Shown here in pieces: positions 32,803 through 44,330 of a DNA stretch of 64,000 bases; position 1 is the first letter of the stretch; the number at the start of each line of letters is the position of its first letter. Origin of the DNA: Primula veris (lineage: Eukaryota; Streptophyta; Magnoliopsida; Ericales; Primulaceae). The position numbers and the translations under genes were made by a program. Location: contig OY821744.1 of assembly GCA_963682055.1 (NCBI GenBank), positions 24,032,967 through 24,096,966 on the forward strand. Reading direction: 5' to 3'. Under the pieces are notes generated by a model. That model worked only from the letters and a program-made list of their open reading frames with translations. It did not search any database and had not been told where the DNA came from.

Positions 32803-33167
32803 TGTTGAAAATTATAACTTGTTTTTATTTTAATATTAGTCTTTATGTTTTTTTAAATTATAACTCTTGAAGTTCAAGATTTCATGGGTTCATGAGTTCA
32901 TGGGTTCATGATTTCATGAGTTCATGACTAATAATTATGTAACCTATGAGAGTTTATTTTCTATTATAAATGTTTGGAATCTTATCGAATTCCAAGATTA
33001 GTATAAATAGATGTTATTTTTCCCTTTGTAATGAACCACCAAATAAAAATAGAGAGATTATAATATGAAGTTCATTTCAGCTTTTATATTTTTTGTGAGT
33101 TTATATTTGTGTGAGTTTTTTTCACATGTTGTGAGTTCACTCTTTCGGACCATTCATATTTTCAACA
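32803..33167 (+). repeat. 5' LTR of the gag-only Copia element (365 bp)
   Basis: TG...CA ends. It contains a TATA box (TATAAATAG, about 33003-33011) and several repeats of GGTTCATGA/GAGTTCATG (about 32880-32930) that are fewer in the 3' LTR. Confidence 0.92.
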
Positions 33168-33218
33168 GTAGTATCAGAGCTTAAAAGATCCTAGACCATG
33201 TAATTTGTTTCCGAGAAG

Positions 33219-33725
33219 TTGATGTATTCAAATTATCCAAGATTGAGTACCATCATTAGATTTTATCTCGGAGGGTGTGATTTATGGGACGTGATCGGTG
33301 AAACACCACAAGATGACCTAAGCAAAAATGTCCGTCAAATGAAAGAGAATAGAGCTCTTTATATTTTAGAAAGATCCATACACCCAAATATTTGGGAGGA
33401 GATCGGAAAGCAGAAGTCTCTGAGTGTTGTATGGAAAATGCTCGAGATTGTCGTCTCAAACAAAAGAGACGCGGTTTTACCAAAAGAGTATTGGATACAA
33501 TGTTTCAAAAAAGATAAATTTATCATTGAAGAGAATGAAAATGAGAAAAAATTCGAATATTTGGATTTGTGCGAAAATGATGAAGGTAAAGAGGTGGATA
33601 GTAAAATTTGTGAAAATAAAGAAGATGGAAAAATGGTTGGTGAAGGCGAAGAGTCTATAAATGGCGAAAAAAATAAGCGAGATGATAAGAAGTTAAAAAA
33701 TACTGAATGTGAAGGAGATGCGTAA
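33219..33725 (+). CDS. Copia-type Gag-like protein (168 aa)
   Basis: The ORF begins MMYSNYPRLSTIIRFYLGGC and continues DLWDVIGETP, RALYILERSIHPNIWEEIG and VVWKMLEIVVSNKRDA, the pattern of the Copia Gag (DUF4219/UBN2-type) N-terminal domain. The second half is an acidic and lysine-rich tail (ENENEKKFEYLDLCENDEGK) with no CCHC zinc knuckle. A downstream open stretch (34157-34393) may be a remnant of the same polyprotein. The protein is about half a normal Copia Gag. It may still be expressed, but no test is possible here. Confidence 0.65.
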   Translation: MMYSNYPRLSTIIRFYLGGCDLWDVIGETPQDDLSKNVRQMKENRALYILERSIHPNIWEEIGKQKSLSVVWKMLEIVVSNKRDAVLPKEYWIQCFKKDKFIIEENENEKKFEYLDLCENDEGKEVDSKICENKEDGKMVGEGEESINGEKNKRDDKKLKNTECEGDA

Positions 33726-34156
33726 AATACATCCAAGGTAAGTATGCTTTTACAAGAGTCGTATCAAAATGAGTTGAAAGAAAAAAGAGAAGAAACTTGT
33801 AAAATTAATAACTTTTATGATAAAAGATTCTTTATTTTAAAGGAGAATGATCAAGTAGAAAATATAGTTTTGTTTAATAAACAAATTAAAAAATCAAACT
33901 AATATTTGAGGATAACTCCTATTTGAAAAAGAGGAGTTAAATTTTGAAAGAGATGCAAATTTAGAAATATATTTTCAAAAGAAAAATGAGAGTGAAAAAT
34001 ATTATCTTTTTTATGGAAAATGATGTCGAGATGAGTGTTTACAAGGTTAAATTTGATAATGACGCTATATTGAGTTTTGAAGACGAATAAACGATAAATG
34101 AGGAAGGAAAAAACTTTAGTTTAGAGAATTCATGTTTCGACATCGGATGGATAGAT

Positions 34157-34393
34157 ATGGTTCAATATTTTGATATAAATGAGAATAAATTTGAAAAATT
34201 TCAAAATGGAGTGAAAGTAAAATTTAGAGAAGTGAAGGGAAAAAACAAAGTTATGAAGATTGTGAATTGTGAAAACTCGGTCAAATTAATGAAATGGTAT
34301 GAAAAGCGTTATACGTCGGCCGAAATGTGCATGGAAAGTGTCATTTTCGAAGGAGACGCGATTGAAGTAAAGACACGTAGCGAATTATGCTAA
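34157..34393 (+). CDS. Second internal ORF of the gag-only Copia element, unknown function
   Basis: A 78-residue frame starting MVQYFDINENKFEKFQNGVK, lysine and glutamate rich, ending shortly before the purine tract. It resembles no pol domain that I recognise. It could be the degraded C-terminal part of the Gag-like protein, since frames between 33726 and 34156 are closed by several stops. Confidence 0.35.
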   Translation: MVQYFDINENKFEKFQNGVKVKFREVKGKNKVMKIVNCENSVKLMKWYEKRYTSAEMCMESVIFEGDAIEVKTRSELC

Positions 34394-34430
34394 AAAGAAG
34401 AAAATTAAAGTGAACTAGTTTAAGGGGGAG

Positions 34431-34774
34431 TGTTGAAAATTATAACTTGTTTTGGTTTTAATATTAGTCTTTATGTTTTTTTAAGTTATAACTCTTGAGG
34501 TTCATGAGTTCATGAGTTCATGGTTTCATGGTTAATAATTATGTAACTTATGAGAATTTTTATTTTCTATTATAAATGTTTGGAGTCTTATCGAATTCCA
34601 AGATTAGTATAAATAGATGTTATTTTTCTCTTTGTAATGAATCACCAAATAGAAATAGAGAGATTATAATAAGAAGTTCATTTTAGCTTTTATATATTTT
34701 TTATGAGTTTATATTTGTGTGAATTTTTTCACATGTTTTAAGTTCGTTATTTCCGGCCATCCATATTTCCAACA
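34431..34774 (+). repeat. 3' LTR of the gag-only Copia element (344 bp)
   Basis: Nearly identical to the 5' LTR; the length difference is mostly the number of TTCATGAG-type repeats. Confidence 0.92.
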
Positions 34775-35206
34775 CTCATATGGTAAATCTTTGATGAAAT
34801 GGTAAGATAGTACGTTTATTAGTCATTTCATAAACATTCACTACAACCTTCTAACTTATATTATTGCAAAGTTTAAAAACATATTGAATTTTATTACTCT
34901 ATATTAGATCGTCTTTTATCTCTTTCTGAAATACTAACAAGATATATAATGACATTATCACGAAAAGTGGATTACAAAAAATAAGTCGATAACCAAGATA
35001 CATTTCAATAACAACCAAAGATCCTATCTTTTATTTCATAGCCACCAGATTATTATCCAAATGCCCAACATAATGTAAGCTTAGTCTAGGCTGTGGTGGA
35101 ACTCGCTTCACTATATGAAGAAGCTTGTTTGATTTTTCCTTAGTAATTATACGTTCAATAGATTAGTATCGTTCATGTAAAAATAAGTTCAAATGATAAA
35201 ACTTAC

Positions 35207-38200
35207 CCACAGCCCCTGAATCATAGATTCTTTAATAGCCTGATCAAAGTCACTCCACAAAGAGACACCCTCTACAGATGCTTTTGCCCTTACTATGTTT
35301 TGCCATACGCCGAGTTTTTGATTTTGTCCAAGAGAATTTCCTGGATAAAGGTAGCAAAATAATGCAAGCATATAAAATAAAATAAAATCATTGATAAAAT
35401 ATAAAATGAATGCTACTGTGTAAACACACATTTAAGCTGTTGGTGTTTTTTATTATTTAGCAAAATGACCATCATAAGATGTGAGTTTGGAGAAAAAGAA
35501 TTACAACACCTTCTTCTGAATGTTCTTCTGAAGACATTGATAATACCATTATCGCAATCTGAAAGTTTAAAGCACGTTAGTGATGACAAAAGCATCTTAA
35601 AGAACGCAATAAAGTAAAATTGACCAAAATTTTAAGATTCGAATAATAAACAATAAGAACGACCACTTTGGTGGTGTTTTTCTTCTAATAATGATCTACA
35701 ATTGTTTTGATTTTTAAACAAAAAATCAGTTTTCATGTCCTTGCACATAAAATAAAAGAAACATTTTAACCAAAAACACAAAACAAGTAAAAAGAACAAT
35801 AAATAAGGTTTTAAAAATCATTGCCATCACAACTTTAAAATCCTTGCATGCTTGTACAGAAAGAATAAATACAGAGTTCTCACACACAAAATCTTTGCAC
35901 TTTTAACTTATGCATTCACCGGATATCTTAAGAGAGAAAGTACAATTTTGTGAGTGATGATTTCATCTAATAAAAATACACAAGTCTTGATTCTAAGGGA
36001 GAATCAATTTCCACGTAAATAGACTTACACAAAAAATCCCAAGATCGTAACAATCAAGCTTTTACAGAAGACCCGAAATCACAAAAATTTGAGCTGTCCA
36101 ACCAAATAAGTAGAAACTTCTAAGCAAGAAACATATATTCCGAGCTTAAAAGCTTCAAGAAAACACGTCCAGATCAGAAGCTTCAACAAAACAATTTTAA
36201 TTCCTTGTCTAAATACAATGACCGTATTAGTAATTTGTTAAAGTATATAGAAATATGTCTGATAGGAAAACAAACAAACACCTTAGTACATGGTTTCAAC
36301 ACAAACCATTTCACAGTTTTAATTACTCAAACAATGATGTAGTAAATAATTACTAAGAGATGAACTTCAAATCATAACAATTTCAGAAACCACGGTCCGG
36401 TATCATATTATTGATATTAATTGTCATGACATTCAAAATAGTGGAAGATCAAGAATTTGCTACTAATTAAGGAGATAAACATGAGATATAGGGATTATAG
36501 GCCAATAAAAAATCAAAGGTAATCAAATTTCATGTCAAATGAGAGGATGACCTATTAAGCCATAAAGTGTAAAATAAAAAATTAAAAAGCTTTTTACCTT
36601 TTGGGACCCTTTAATAAAGATGAAAGCTCTGAATTCTAATTATTATTCTTAGATATTAATATCATTAAAAATCCGAAAATCTAACAAAAACCTGACCATT
36701 CGAACTTGATAAAATTTGAACCCGTGTTTACCTATCAACACGTTTCTATTTCTATAAATTAGGATTTAAGTATTAAAGGTACAGTGCAAAGTCAGATCTG
36801 TGTTGTTGGATTGTTATACAATTGACTACTTAACTAATCGTTCCCAGATGTTCTAAACGTTGCTTTGAAGAATACATCTCAAAACTAATGGAGTCACACA
36901 AGTTACACGCACACACCTGTGCACGCATGTGTGTGGGTGTGAGTGTATATATATATTTATATATGTATGTATATATGAATATATTTAGGGATGGAATCGG
37001 AACGGGACCCGACCCGAAAAGTTTAAACCCATGTACCAATCCGATAGTTTTTAGATGTCATTAAAAAGTCCCGATCACAACCCGAAAATGGTCGGATCCC
37101 GATAATATGGATTTTCGATAATTCGGGATCCCGAAAGATTGGTACGGGATTTTTCGATAATTCATACTCCTAAAAAAAATTGTTAAAAAGTTACAACATA
37201 ACTAGCAATTTGGTTAAAAAGTTCTTTAGATTTAAACAAAATAAAAAAGTGGGAAAATAATATGTTGATATTGTATTCGTTTATAAGATTGATTATCAAG
37301 ACAACTAATTATAATTATTTTTTAAAAAAAACAAATAATAACATTATTCAAACTAAAAGCACGAACACCAAATGTTATAATTTTAGTTATTCAAGATTAA
37401 TACGGATATACAACCAATGTAACAAGAAACCCCTACGAAAATAAAAGTGTGTTATTTAGTAAATGGAGTAGATGTGAGAGTAATTTTATTTTTTTTAATA
37501 AATATAATCTGCTACTATTCATAATAAGATTTTTTATTTTATTTAATATATATTAATTCTATCGGGCTAGGTCAGAAAATCCATCGGGATTGAAAATAAA
37601 AATCCGATCCCGATCTGAATTAATTCGGGACGGGAAAAAAATCCGATCTTTCGGATCGGACAACATCGGGTCGGGTCGGATGTCGGGGTCGGGATTTCGG
37701 AAATTTTCCCCAGCCCTGAATATATTGTTTGCATGCGTATATTAGGCAGAGTTCACATGTTATGTCCCTAGATTTCAATCCCAAGAAGAGCGATCTCTTC
37801 TGTTTTTGTGATAGTAACAATGAAATTCGGTATCGGAACATCATTTTCCGTTTTACCGAAAAGTTTGTTTTAACCAGCATAACAAGAAAAACGTACTCTA
37901 AGAATACCCAGTACACAATCTATTATGAAAAGGACTTTACTCAAAATAGCATAAAATCCAAAGCAGCCACTAAGCCAAGAGGATGATAACCGACTTACCT
38001 TCTCCACTTTCTTCTTCTTTTCTTTTTCCTCCTCAACAAAGTCACACAACACTAACAATGGTTGAACTTCATCTACGTGAGACACATGGATTAACTATTA
38101 AGATTTTTGGCAACTCAAAAGCCTTTTAAAAACATCAACTCTACAGTGACAAGTTTTAGAAGCCACAAAGCATGTCAAGATTCCATACTCGAAATGAAGA

Positions 38201-38840
38201 TTGCATTGAACCAACTTGCTAAATAATTTCCTGCCAACAGAAAAGAAGCAACTGAAAAGATGGACAATTATGAATACAAAAGGAAGTTAAAATGAATAGT
38301 TGAGTTATATATCCCATCAAGCATTAACATATTGAATCTTAGTAAAAGAAGATATTTTTTCCAGTTCAGATACGTAGTCAACCGGAAGAGAGAAGTTTGT
38401 AACTTACAAGTAAACAGTTTACTGTACTTACAAAGTGACTTCATTTAAGCGTTAGCAACAATATGAACTACTATATCCATGTTTTCTAATATCCAAATCT
38501 TTCACACCATACGTTATAAAGATTTAAAGAACGAAATTTCACACAAGAACAACATAACCATCTATATGCAAATCAGTAAAGAAAAATATTAAACTATGTG
38601 CTAAACCAAATACCCCATTCATCTCCTTTGACAGTTCAATCAAGCCAGATCTGCAATACAACGCAAATGCATATAACGACTAATTACCGAATACGCGAAT
38701 CATGGAAAAAACATTATTTCTGTAGCAGGACGTTACATACCTTGAGAGGACTGGCATCATCTTCACTGCAGCATGCACATATAACAAAAAAGTCTTCAGC
38801 CTTTTGTGACCATGTCCTATTCCACTTCAGAACCATCATC
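35207..38840 (-). CDS. Unidentified multi-exon gene or gene relic (four candidate exons)
   Basis: Four short open segments have good plant splice borders on the minus strand. 38840-38741 encodes MMVLKWNRTWSQKAEDFF, then CACCSEDDASPLK. 38072-37999 encodes DEVQPLLVLCDFVEEEKEKK (acceptor CGTAG, donor GTAAGT). 35558-35510 encodes IAIMVLSMSSEEHSEEG. 35340-35207 encodes NSLGQNQKLGVWQNIVRAKA and EGVSLWSDFDQAIKESMIQG (donor GTAAGT). The conserved look of the first and last, and the intron borders, suggest a real protein, but I do not recognise the family. A hAT MITE lies in one intron. The Copia element and solo LTR lie downstream, so the 3' end may be disrupted. Exon linkage is inferred from strand and order only. 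Confidence 0.45.
36986..37718. mobile_element. hAT-type MITE, 733 bp, with perfect 8-bp target duplication
   Basis: Starts TAGGGATGGAATCGG and, on the opposite strand, CAGGGCTGGGGAAA. AATATATT flanks both sides (36978-36985, 37719-37726). Both ends are rich in GGGACCCGACCCG / CGGGTCGGGTCGG inverted motifs. The centre is AT-rich and has no gene. Confidence 0.9.
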
Positions 38841-38899
38841 CTAAAGGGGAAACTCACAATACATCAAAAAATGGGGGGAATAATGATAACATGAACAGT

Positions 38900-39439
38900 A
38901 TTTGCTATAGTCGAAGGGAAATAATCAGTCTCTAACATTGAGCTAGAGCAGCCTAAACTCTAAACTAGATTTTCCTTTTAACATTGAGGTGGATCTGTCT
39001 AAACTAAATTCTCACTAAATAAAGGGAAAAAATTATTTAGCCTTGAGAAAAGTATGAAAAACCTTTCTTTTGAAAGTACACATTAAAGTAACTAGCCAGC
39101 CGCTAGGATGACGACTATAAAGAATTCCACAAAAAATTGGTTATATATGTTCCTTAAGGTTTATAAACTAATTGGTTACAGTGGGTTAATAAAATGTTAC
39201 AATTGTGTTGCTAACGTCTTATGTTTAATTATGTTGCTATATTGTTGCAATTTAGTAACATAAAAAGGTTTATTGCTGTTTTATCTAAGGAAATGGATTT
39301 TTTCTTGTAGTGTATAGTTTATGGTCATTTACTTCCCGTCTTATAGTTTCCGTTTATGCTTAATAACCATTCATTGATAGATAGGATAAGTAAAGCTGAT
39401 GCCTTTTTAGTAGAGTTAGATATAATGCTTATGCATATG
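38900..39439. other. Unassigned AT-rich DNA
   Basis: No coding, TIR or LTR structure recognised between the candidate exons and the foldback region. Confidence 0.4.
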
Positions 39440-40772
39440 GATAGTAACATACAAGTAAATCACACCATGCATGCAGATATACATAAAAATATACAATGAG
39501 AGGGAGAGAGAGAAAGATGTATATATATATATATAGAGAGAGAGAGTACGAGGATCTAGAAAAAACTCCATATGTCTATGAAGATGTGCAAAATGAGGGT
39601 TAAGCTGGTTCAAAAACCCTAATTACGGTGTGAGAGATGAAGAGATGGAGAGAGAGAAAGAGAGATGGGAGTGAGGGTGGATATGAAATGCACGAGGTCC
39701 TCTCCCTTTTCATAACGAGTTACGTGGAATAGGTCTTCCTAAGAAATGAAATGACATATATATACTTTGTTTTTTTAAAGGTTAAACCAACATATATTAT
39801 ACAAAATGGGCCAATTCACTAAAAAATACAACGTACAGATAAAAAAAAAAAAATTAGGCTAAAAATAATCCCGGACCTTAGGGAGACCGATCGGCTTGCA
39901 GAGGCTATTGATTTTACGTTTCCACCGATCAATCCAACACATGCCCAAAACCTCAATTGCGACTAGTCACCGACAAATTGTTGGATGTTTTATTTTGTAT
40001 CATCAGTTATAAGCATGCAATATTATTGTTACCGATTCCATCTCTTATTAACATAAAGTTACTACGTTCAACTAATTAAATAGTTGTTTACCATACCAAA
40101 AATACTCAAAAGTCCTCTTGTTATAATTTTCACTGGTGAACCCACATTACCCTAGCCCTCGGATTAATGGCCTTATCTCGCCGGAAAAATCCTTTCAATG
40201 TCTTCTAAAAGAGAACCTTAGCTTGAACCTTATAGATTTCCACATTTTCATAAAACAACTTATCATTCTTGTATACACAAACCTTAGCTAAGTGCCTGAT
40301 AAAATCAATAGCTTCTGCAGGCCGATCGGTCGACCTTAGGTCCGGGCTTATTTTTAGCCTATTTTTCCCTTTTGTAATATGTACGTTGTATTTTTTTAGT
40401 GAACTTGGCCCGTTTTGTATAATATATGTTGGTTTAACCTTAAAAAAAATTGTCATTTTATTTCTCAGGAAGCCCTATTCCACGCAGCTGTTTATGCTTG
40501 TCATAAAATGGGAAATGACCTCGTGCATTTCATATCTACCCTCACTCCTGTCTCTCTCTCTTCCTCTCTTTCTCCCCCGCATCGTAATTAGGGTTTTTAA
40601 ACCAGCTTAGCCATCATTTTTCACATCTTCATAGACAGATGGAGTTTTTTCTAGATCCTAGTACTCTCTCTTTCTCTCTCTCTATATATATACATCTTTC
40701 TCCCTCTCGCTCTCATTATATATTCTTATGTATATATGCATGCATGGTGTGATTTACTTGTATGATATTATC
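39440..40772. repeat. Large foldback: two arms of about 475 bp around a 380-bp centre
   Basis: The left arm (39440-39917) returns in reverse complement as the right arm (40300-40772). Matching blocks include ACAAGTAAATCACACCATGC, GGATCTAGAAAAAACTCCAT, CAAAAACCCTAATTAC, GGTTAAACCAACATATATTA, CTAAAAATAA.CCCGGACC and GAGGCTATTGATTTTA. Arms differ by scattered substitutions and microsatellite length (CT and TA runs). A transcript across it would form a long hairpin. The outer 150 bases of the right arm are repeated once more just outside (about 40790-40885). There is no target duplication that I can defend. Confidence 0.85.
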
Positions 40773-41016
40773 AAATTTTGTAGATCCTGGTACAGCCCCT
40801 CTCTCTCTTTATCTTTCCATCTCATTATATATTTGCATGTATATCTGCATGCATGGCGTGATTTACTTTTATGATAAATTCATTTCAGATTTTTGTTAGA
40901 TTGGTTTATTCGATTCTCTGTTTATTATAATATTATTACTTTCCTTCTTGATCAACATCACCAATTGAGAATCTAGATAATAACATGTCTACAAGTCTTG
41001 CAACAACATTTGGAAG

Positions 41017-41398
41017 GAGTCCAAATCTTTTACCCCATAATTTGCACCTCATTTTGTGCCCCTTTTACCTATTTTCGCTCAAATTTTGAAATTTTAGATT
41101 TATTTTTTGTGTTTATAAACTGTTACGATGTATTCTACATATATTTCATCATATTGGGACATAATGTTGAGTTACATAATTTTGTGGGAATTTTATATTT
41201 AATTTACACTAGTTCTTAATTAATTCCAAAATAAAACATATTTGAATTTTTCGTAAGAAAAAAATTATTGGAGTGTATTCATACATGTCTAATTGTAATT
41301 GTACTATTTTTTTTAAAAAAATTAATCAACTATTTTGGGTTTAAAAATCGATGGGGCATGAAATGGGGTATAAACTATAGGGTAGAAGATTTGGACTC
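41017..41398. mobile_element. MULE-type MITE, 382 bp, with perfect 9-bp target duplication
   Basis: Terminal inverted repeats of about 45 bp start GAGTCCAAATCTTTTACCCC on the left and GAGTCCAAATCTTCTACCCT on the opposite strand at the right. ATTTGGAAG flanks both sides (41008-41016, 41399-41407), the Mutator-class length. It has no ORF. Confidence 0.88.
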
Positions 41399-41429
41399 AT
41401 TTGGAAGATATAATACGCCAAACTACAAC

Positions 41430-41815
41430 GAGTTCAAATCTTCATCCCCATGTTTTATACCCCCTTCCATGCCCCCTTGGTTTTTACACCCAAAATATTT
41501 TTATTCAAAAATATTGAAAGATATATTTCAATTACAATTAAACATATATAAACACATTCCAACATTTTTTTTCTTATGAAAAGGTCAAATATTTTTTATT
41601 TTGAAATAAAAATAAGAACTAGTGTAAATTAAACATTAAATCCAAAAGAAATCATGTAAAATCAATAATATGTCCTAATATTAAGAAATTTATCTAAAAT
41701 ACGTTATAAAAGTTTATAAACATACAAAAAAAAAAGTGAGCATTCGAAACTTGAGTGTAAATTGCTAAGGGGGGTACGGAAGGGGTATAAAATATGAGCC
41801 AGAAGTGGTAATATA
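41430..41815. mobile_element. Second copy of the same MITE family, inverted, 31 bp away
   Basis: Starts GAGTTCAAATCTTCATCCCC. When reverse-complemented, its body aligns along most of the first copy, for example ATTTACACTAGTTCTTA and TTTAATTGTAATTG blocks in both. The right end is more diverged, so its boundary and target duplication are unsure. Together the pair forms a roughly 800-bp near-palindrome. Confidence 0.7.
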
Positions 41816-42415
41816 TGAATATTGTTAGTTTTGGAAATATAGATCTTGAACTGTTATTTATTTTCCAGTTAAATAGTTCTGATAAGTTGGAAGCATTACT
41901 CTATAGGTAAATTTAACATGTCTTAATTGTTTTGTCTTAGGAGTTGTAATCAACTTTAGGATTTATGAAGATCTTTAACATGTCTTAATTGTCTGCTCTT
42001 AGCAGTAGTAATCTACTTAGTAATCAGAAGTATTTGGAAGCAAAGACGAAGACTCTCTGATTACTCAAATGATTTGTGTGACAAATCAAGAAGATCGTTA
42101 TTCATCGCATTTCGTAACAAGGTGTGACATTAGTTAATTATTCAATTAAGTAAGATTTTATATTTTTTTTTTATATTTCTTCTGTTGTTCTACATGTAAA
42201 TATGTCAGATATCAAATTTGTTGGATAGAATTTTATATCCTTCTCTTCACAATGCCTCATAAAAGCTCTAGACATATAGTAGTTATAGATATATATATAT
42301 GCACCGCACCACACACACATATTTATATATATATGTATAGATGGGTAATTAACTCTAACAATCTAAACGAATATTTCTACATGCGACTAATGGTAGAAAT
42401 AATATTCTTGTAATC
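41816..42415. other. Unassigned DNA before the LINE
   Basis: Contains AACATGTCTTAATTGT repeated twice (about 41918 and 41978) and a short (AT)n. No gene recognised. The first bases of the LINE may begin slightly inside this stretch. Confidence 0.4.
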
Positions 42416-43020
42416 ATGGGAGCCGTTTTGCGAGATTGTGCAAAACAAAATAGTAGGGTCAACTGGCTTAAGGAGGAGGATCATAATACTGGTTACTTTT
42501 TTAAAACTGTTAATCAAAGAAATAATAGAAATAGGATTATTTCTGTCACTGATAACAATGGCGTTAAGATTATTAAGCATAAAGATATTGTGACTAATTT
42601 TTTGAGTTATTATGAGGATCTTCTAGGTAACCAGAATCCTCATGTTTACCCGGGTAAGAATGAGCTTAGCAAGCATGTTAAGCCTACCATTACCGCTGAA
42701 ATGCATGAGGACATGGATAGAATTTTCACTAGTGAGGAAATCACTAACCGTTTCATGAGCCTCCACCCAAAAAAACCTCCTGGGCCATATGGGTTTAATG
42801 GGTATTTTTTCAAAATACTTGGCACATTGTGGGCAAGGATATTATTCTCGCCATTAAAGATTTTTTCAGAACTATGTCGTTGCTTAAACAAGTGAATAAT
42901 ACTTGCATTGCTCTTATCCCTAAAGGTGATAATCCTACCACTGTTAAAGAATATAGGCCTATTTCTTACTGCAATTCTATTTATAAATGCATCACTAAGC
43001 TTATCTCCAATAGAATTAAG
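42416..43020 (+). pseudogene. LINE (L1-type) piece 1: region before and start of reverse transcriptase
   Basis: Encodes NSRVNWLKEEDHNTGYFFKT, FTSEEITNRFMSLHPKKPPG and, after a one-base frameshift near 42835, LLKQVNNTCIALIPKGDNPT and EYRPISYCNSIYKCITKLIS, the classic entry to a plant L1 RT domain. It stops abruptly at ISNRIK, where Mutator-like terminal sequence begins. It is 5'-truncated, with no endonuclease domain. The next part of the RT lies inverted at 49415-50251. Confidence 0.93.
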
Positions 43021-43244
43021 GGTCAATTCCCAAAACATACAATGTGTTATGAAATATTACCAAAACATACAACTCAAACAAATTATTCCCAAAACATACA
43101 ATTGACCCAAATATAAAAAAATATATATATTTCTCCTTACCTACCAAAAAATTTCTTTTTCTCCTCTCTCTCCTCTTTCTTTCTAAATCATCATTTTTTT
43201 CCCACAAAATACTACCTTATTTAATGTTAAAATGACTTCTAAAC

Positions 43245-44330
43245 CGAAAAAAATAAAATTACAACAAAAAGTTCAAAAAAGTCGAAAACCCGAAAAAAAC
43301 CCAAAAAATGCTGGAAAAACCTTTAAAAAAGTCGGTAACCCGAAAAAATCCAAAAAAATGTTAAAAAATAAAAAAAACCAATAAAAATCCAAATTCACAA
43401 AAAAATGAAAAAAGTTCAAAAAAGTCGAGAATCCGAAAAAACCCAAAAAAGGCTGGAAAAACCTTTTAAAAAGTCGGGAACCCGAAAAAGCCCAAAAAAT
43501 GGTTAAAAAAAGTAAAAAAAAAACAAAGAAAAATCCAAAATCACAAAAAGAATGAAAAAAGTTCACAAAAATCGAGAACCCGAAAAAACCAAAAAAGTAC
43601 TCAAAAAACCTTTAAAAAGTCGGGAACCCGGAAAAACTCCAAAAAAGTGGCAAAAAATAAAAAAAAAAACCAAGAAAAATCCAAATTTACAAAAATATAT
43701 AAAAATAAAGTTTAGAAAAGTCGAGAACCCGAAAAAGCCCAAAAATATGGTAAAAGACAAAAAAAAAACAAGAAAATTACAAAATTACAAAAAAAAAATG
43801 AAAAAAGATCTAAAAAGTCGAGAATTCAAAAAACCCAAAATATGCTGAAAAAACTTTTAAAAAAGTCGGTAACCGAAAAAACCCAAAAAATTGGTAAAAA
43901 AACCAAAAAATATCCAAAATCACAAAAAAATGAAAAAAGTTCAAAAAAGTCGAGAACCCGAAAAAACCCAAAAAAGGCTGGAAAAACCTTTTAAAAAGTC
44001 GGGAACCCGAAAAAGGCCAAAAAATGGTTAAAAAAAGTATTATGTATGTCTGTATTGCGTATTTCCGTATTAAAAAACATGTATAAATTGTGTGTTGTGT
44101 ATGCATGTATTAAATAACATGTATAAAAAATGTATTGTGTATTCCCGTATTAAAAAACATGTATAAATTATGTATTGTGTATGCTGAAAAAACTTTTAAA
44201 AAGTCGGTAACCAAAAAAACCCAAAAAATTGGTAAAAAAATCCAAAAAATATCCAAAATCACAAAAAAATGAAAAAAGTTCAAAAAAGTCGGGAACCCGA
44301 AAAAGGCCAAAAAATGATTAAAAATAGTAG
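43245..44330 (+). repeat. A-rich tandem array inside the MULE
   Basis: Units of roughly 75 bp, also grouped in pairs, contain AAAAAAGTCGAGAACCCGAA, CCCAAAAAATG.TGGAAAAAC and AAAAAGTCGGKAACCCGAAA. Copies at 44185-44330 lie between blocks of the next minisatellite, so the two arrays interleave at their border. Open frames rich in Lys or Phe here are repeat translation. Confidence 0.88.

Larger units (their letters stand above)
32803..34774 (+). mobile_element. Non-autonomous, gag-only Copia-type element, 1.97 kb, with CTCAT target duplication
   Basis: Two short LTRs (32803-33167 and 34431-34774) start TGTTGAAAATTATAACTTG and end TTCCAACA or TTCAACA. CTCAT flanks both sides (32798-32802, 34775-34779). 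A primer-binding site TAGTATCAGAGC (33169-33180) and a purine tract AAGGGGGAG (34422-34430) are in place. The 1.26-kb interior encodes only a gag-like protein and no protease, integrase or RT, so it would need a partner for movement. Confidence 0.93.

Noticed and set aside
33256..33736. Minus-strand frames opposite the Copia Gag-like ORF
   Set aside because: Shadows of the gag ORF; Ser/Phe-rich complement of the Lys/Glu-rich tail.
40205..40456. 83-aa minus-strand frame with EAIDFIRHLAKVCVYKNDKL
   Set aside because: Half of it is in the foldback arm and half in the centre; a faint resemblance to helical repeat proteins was too weak to call.
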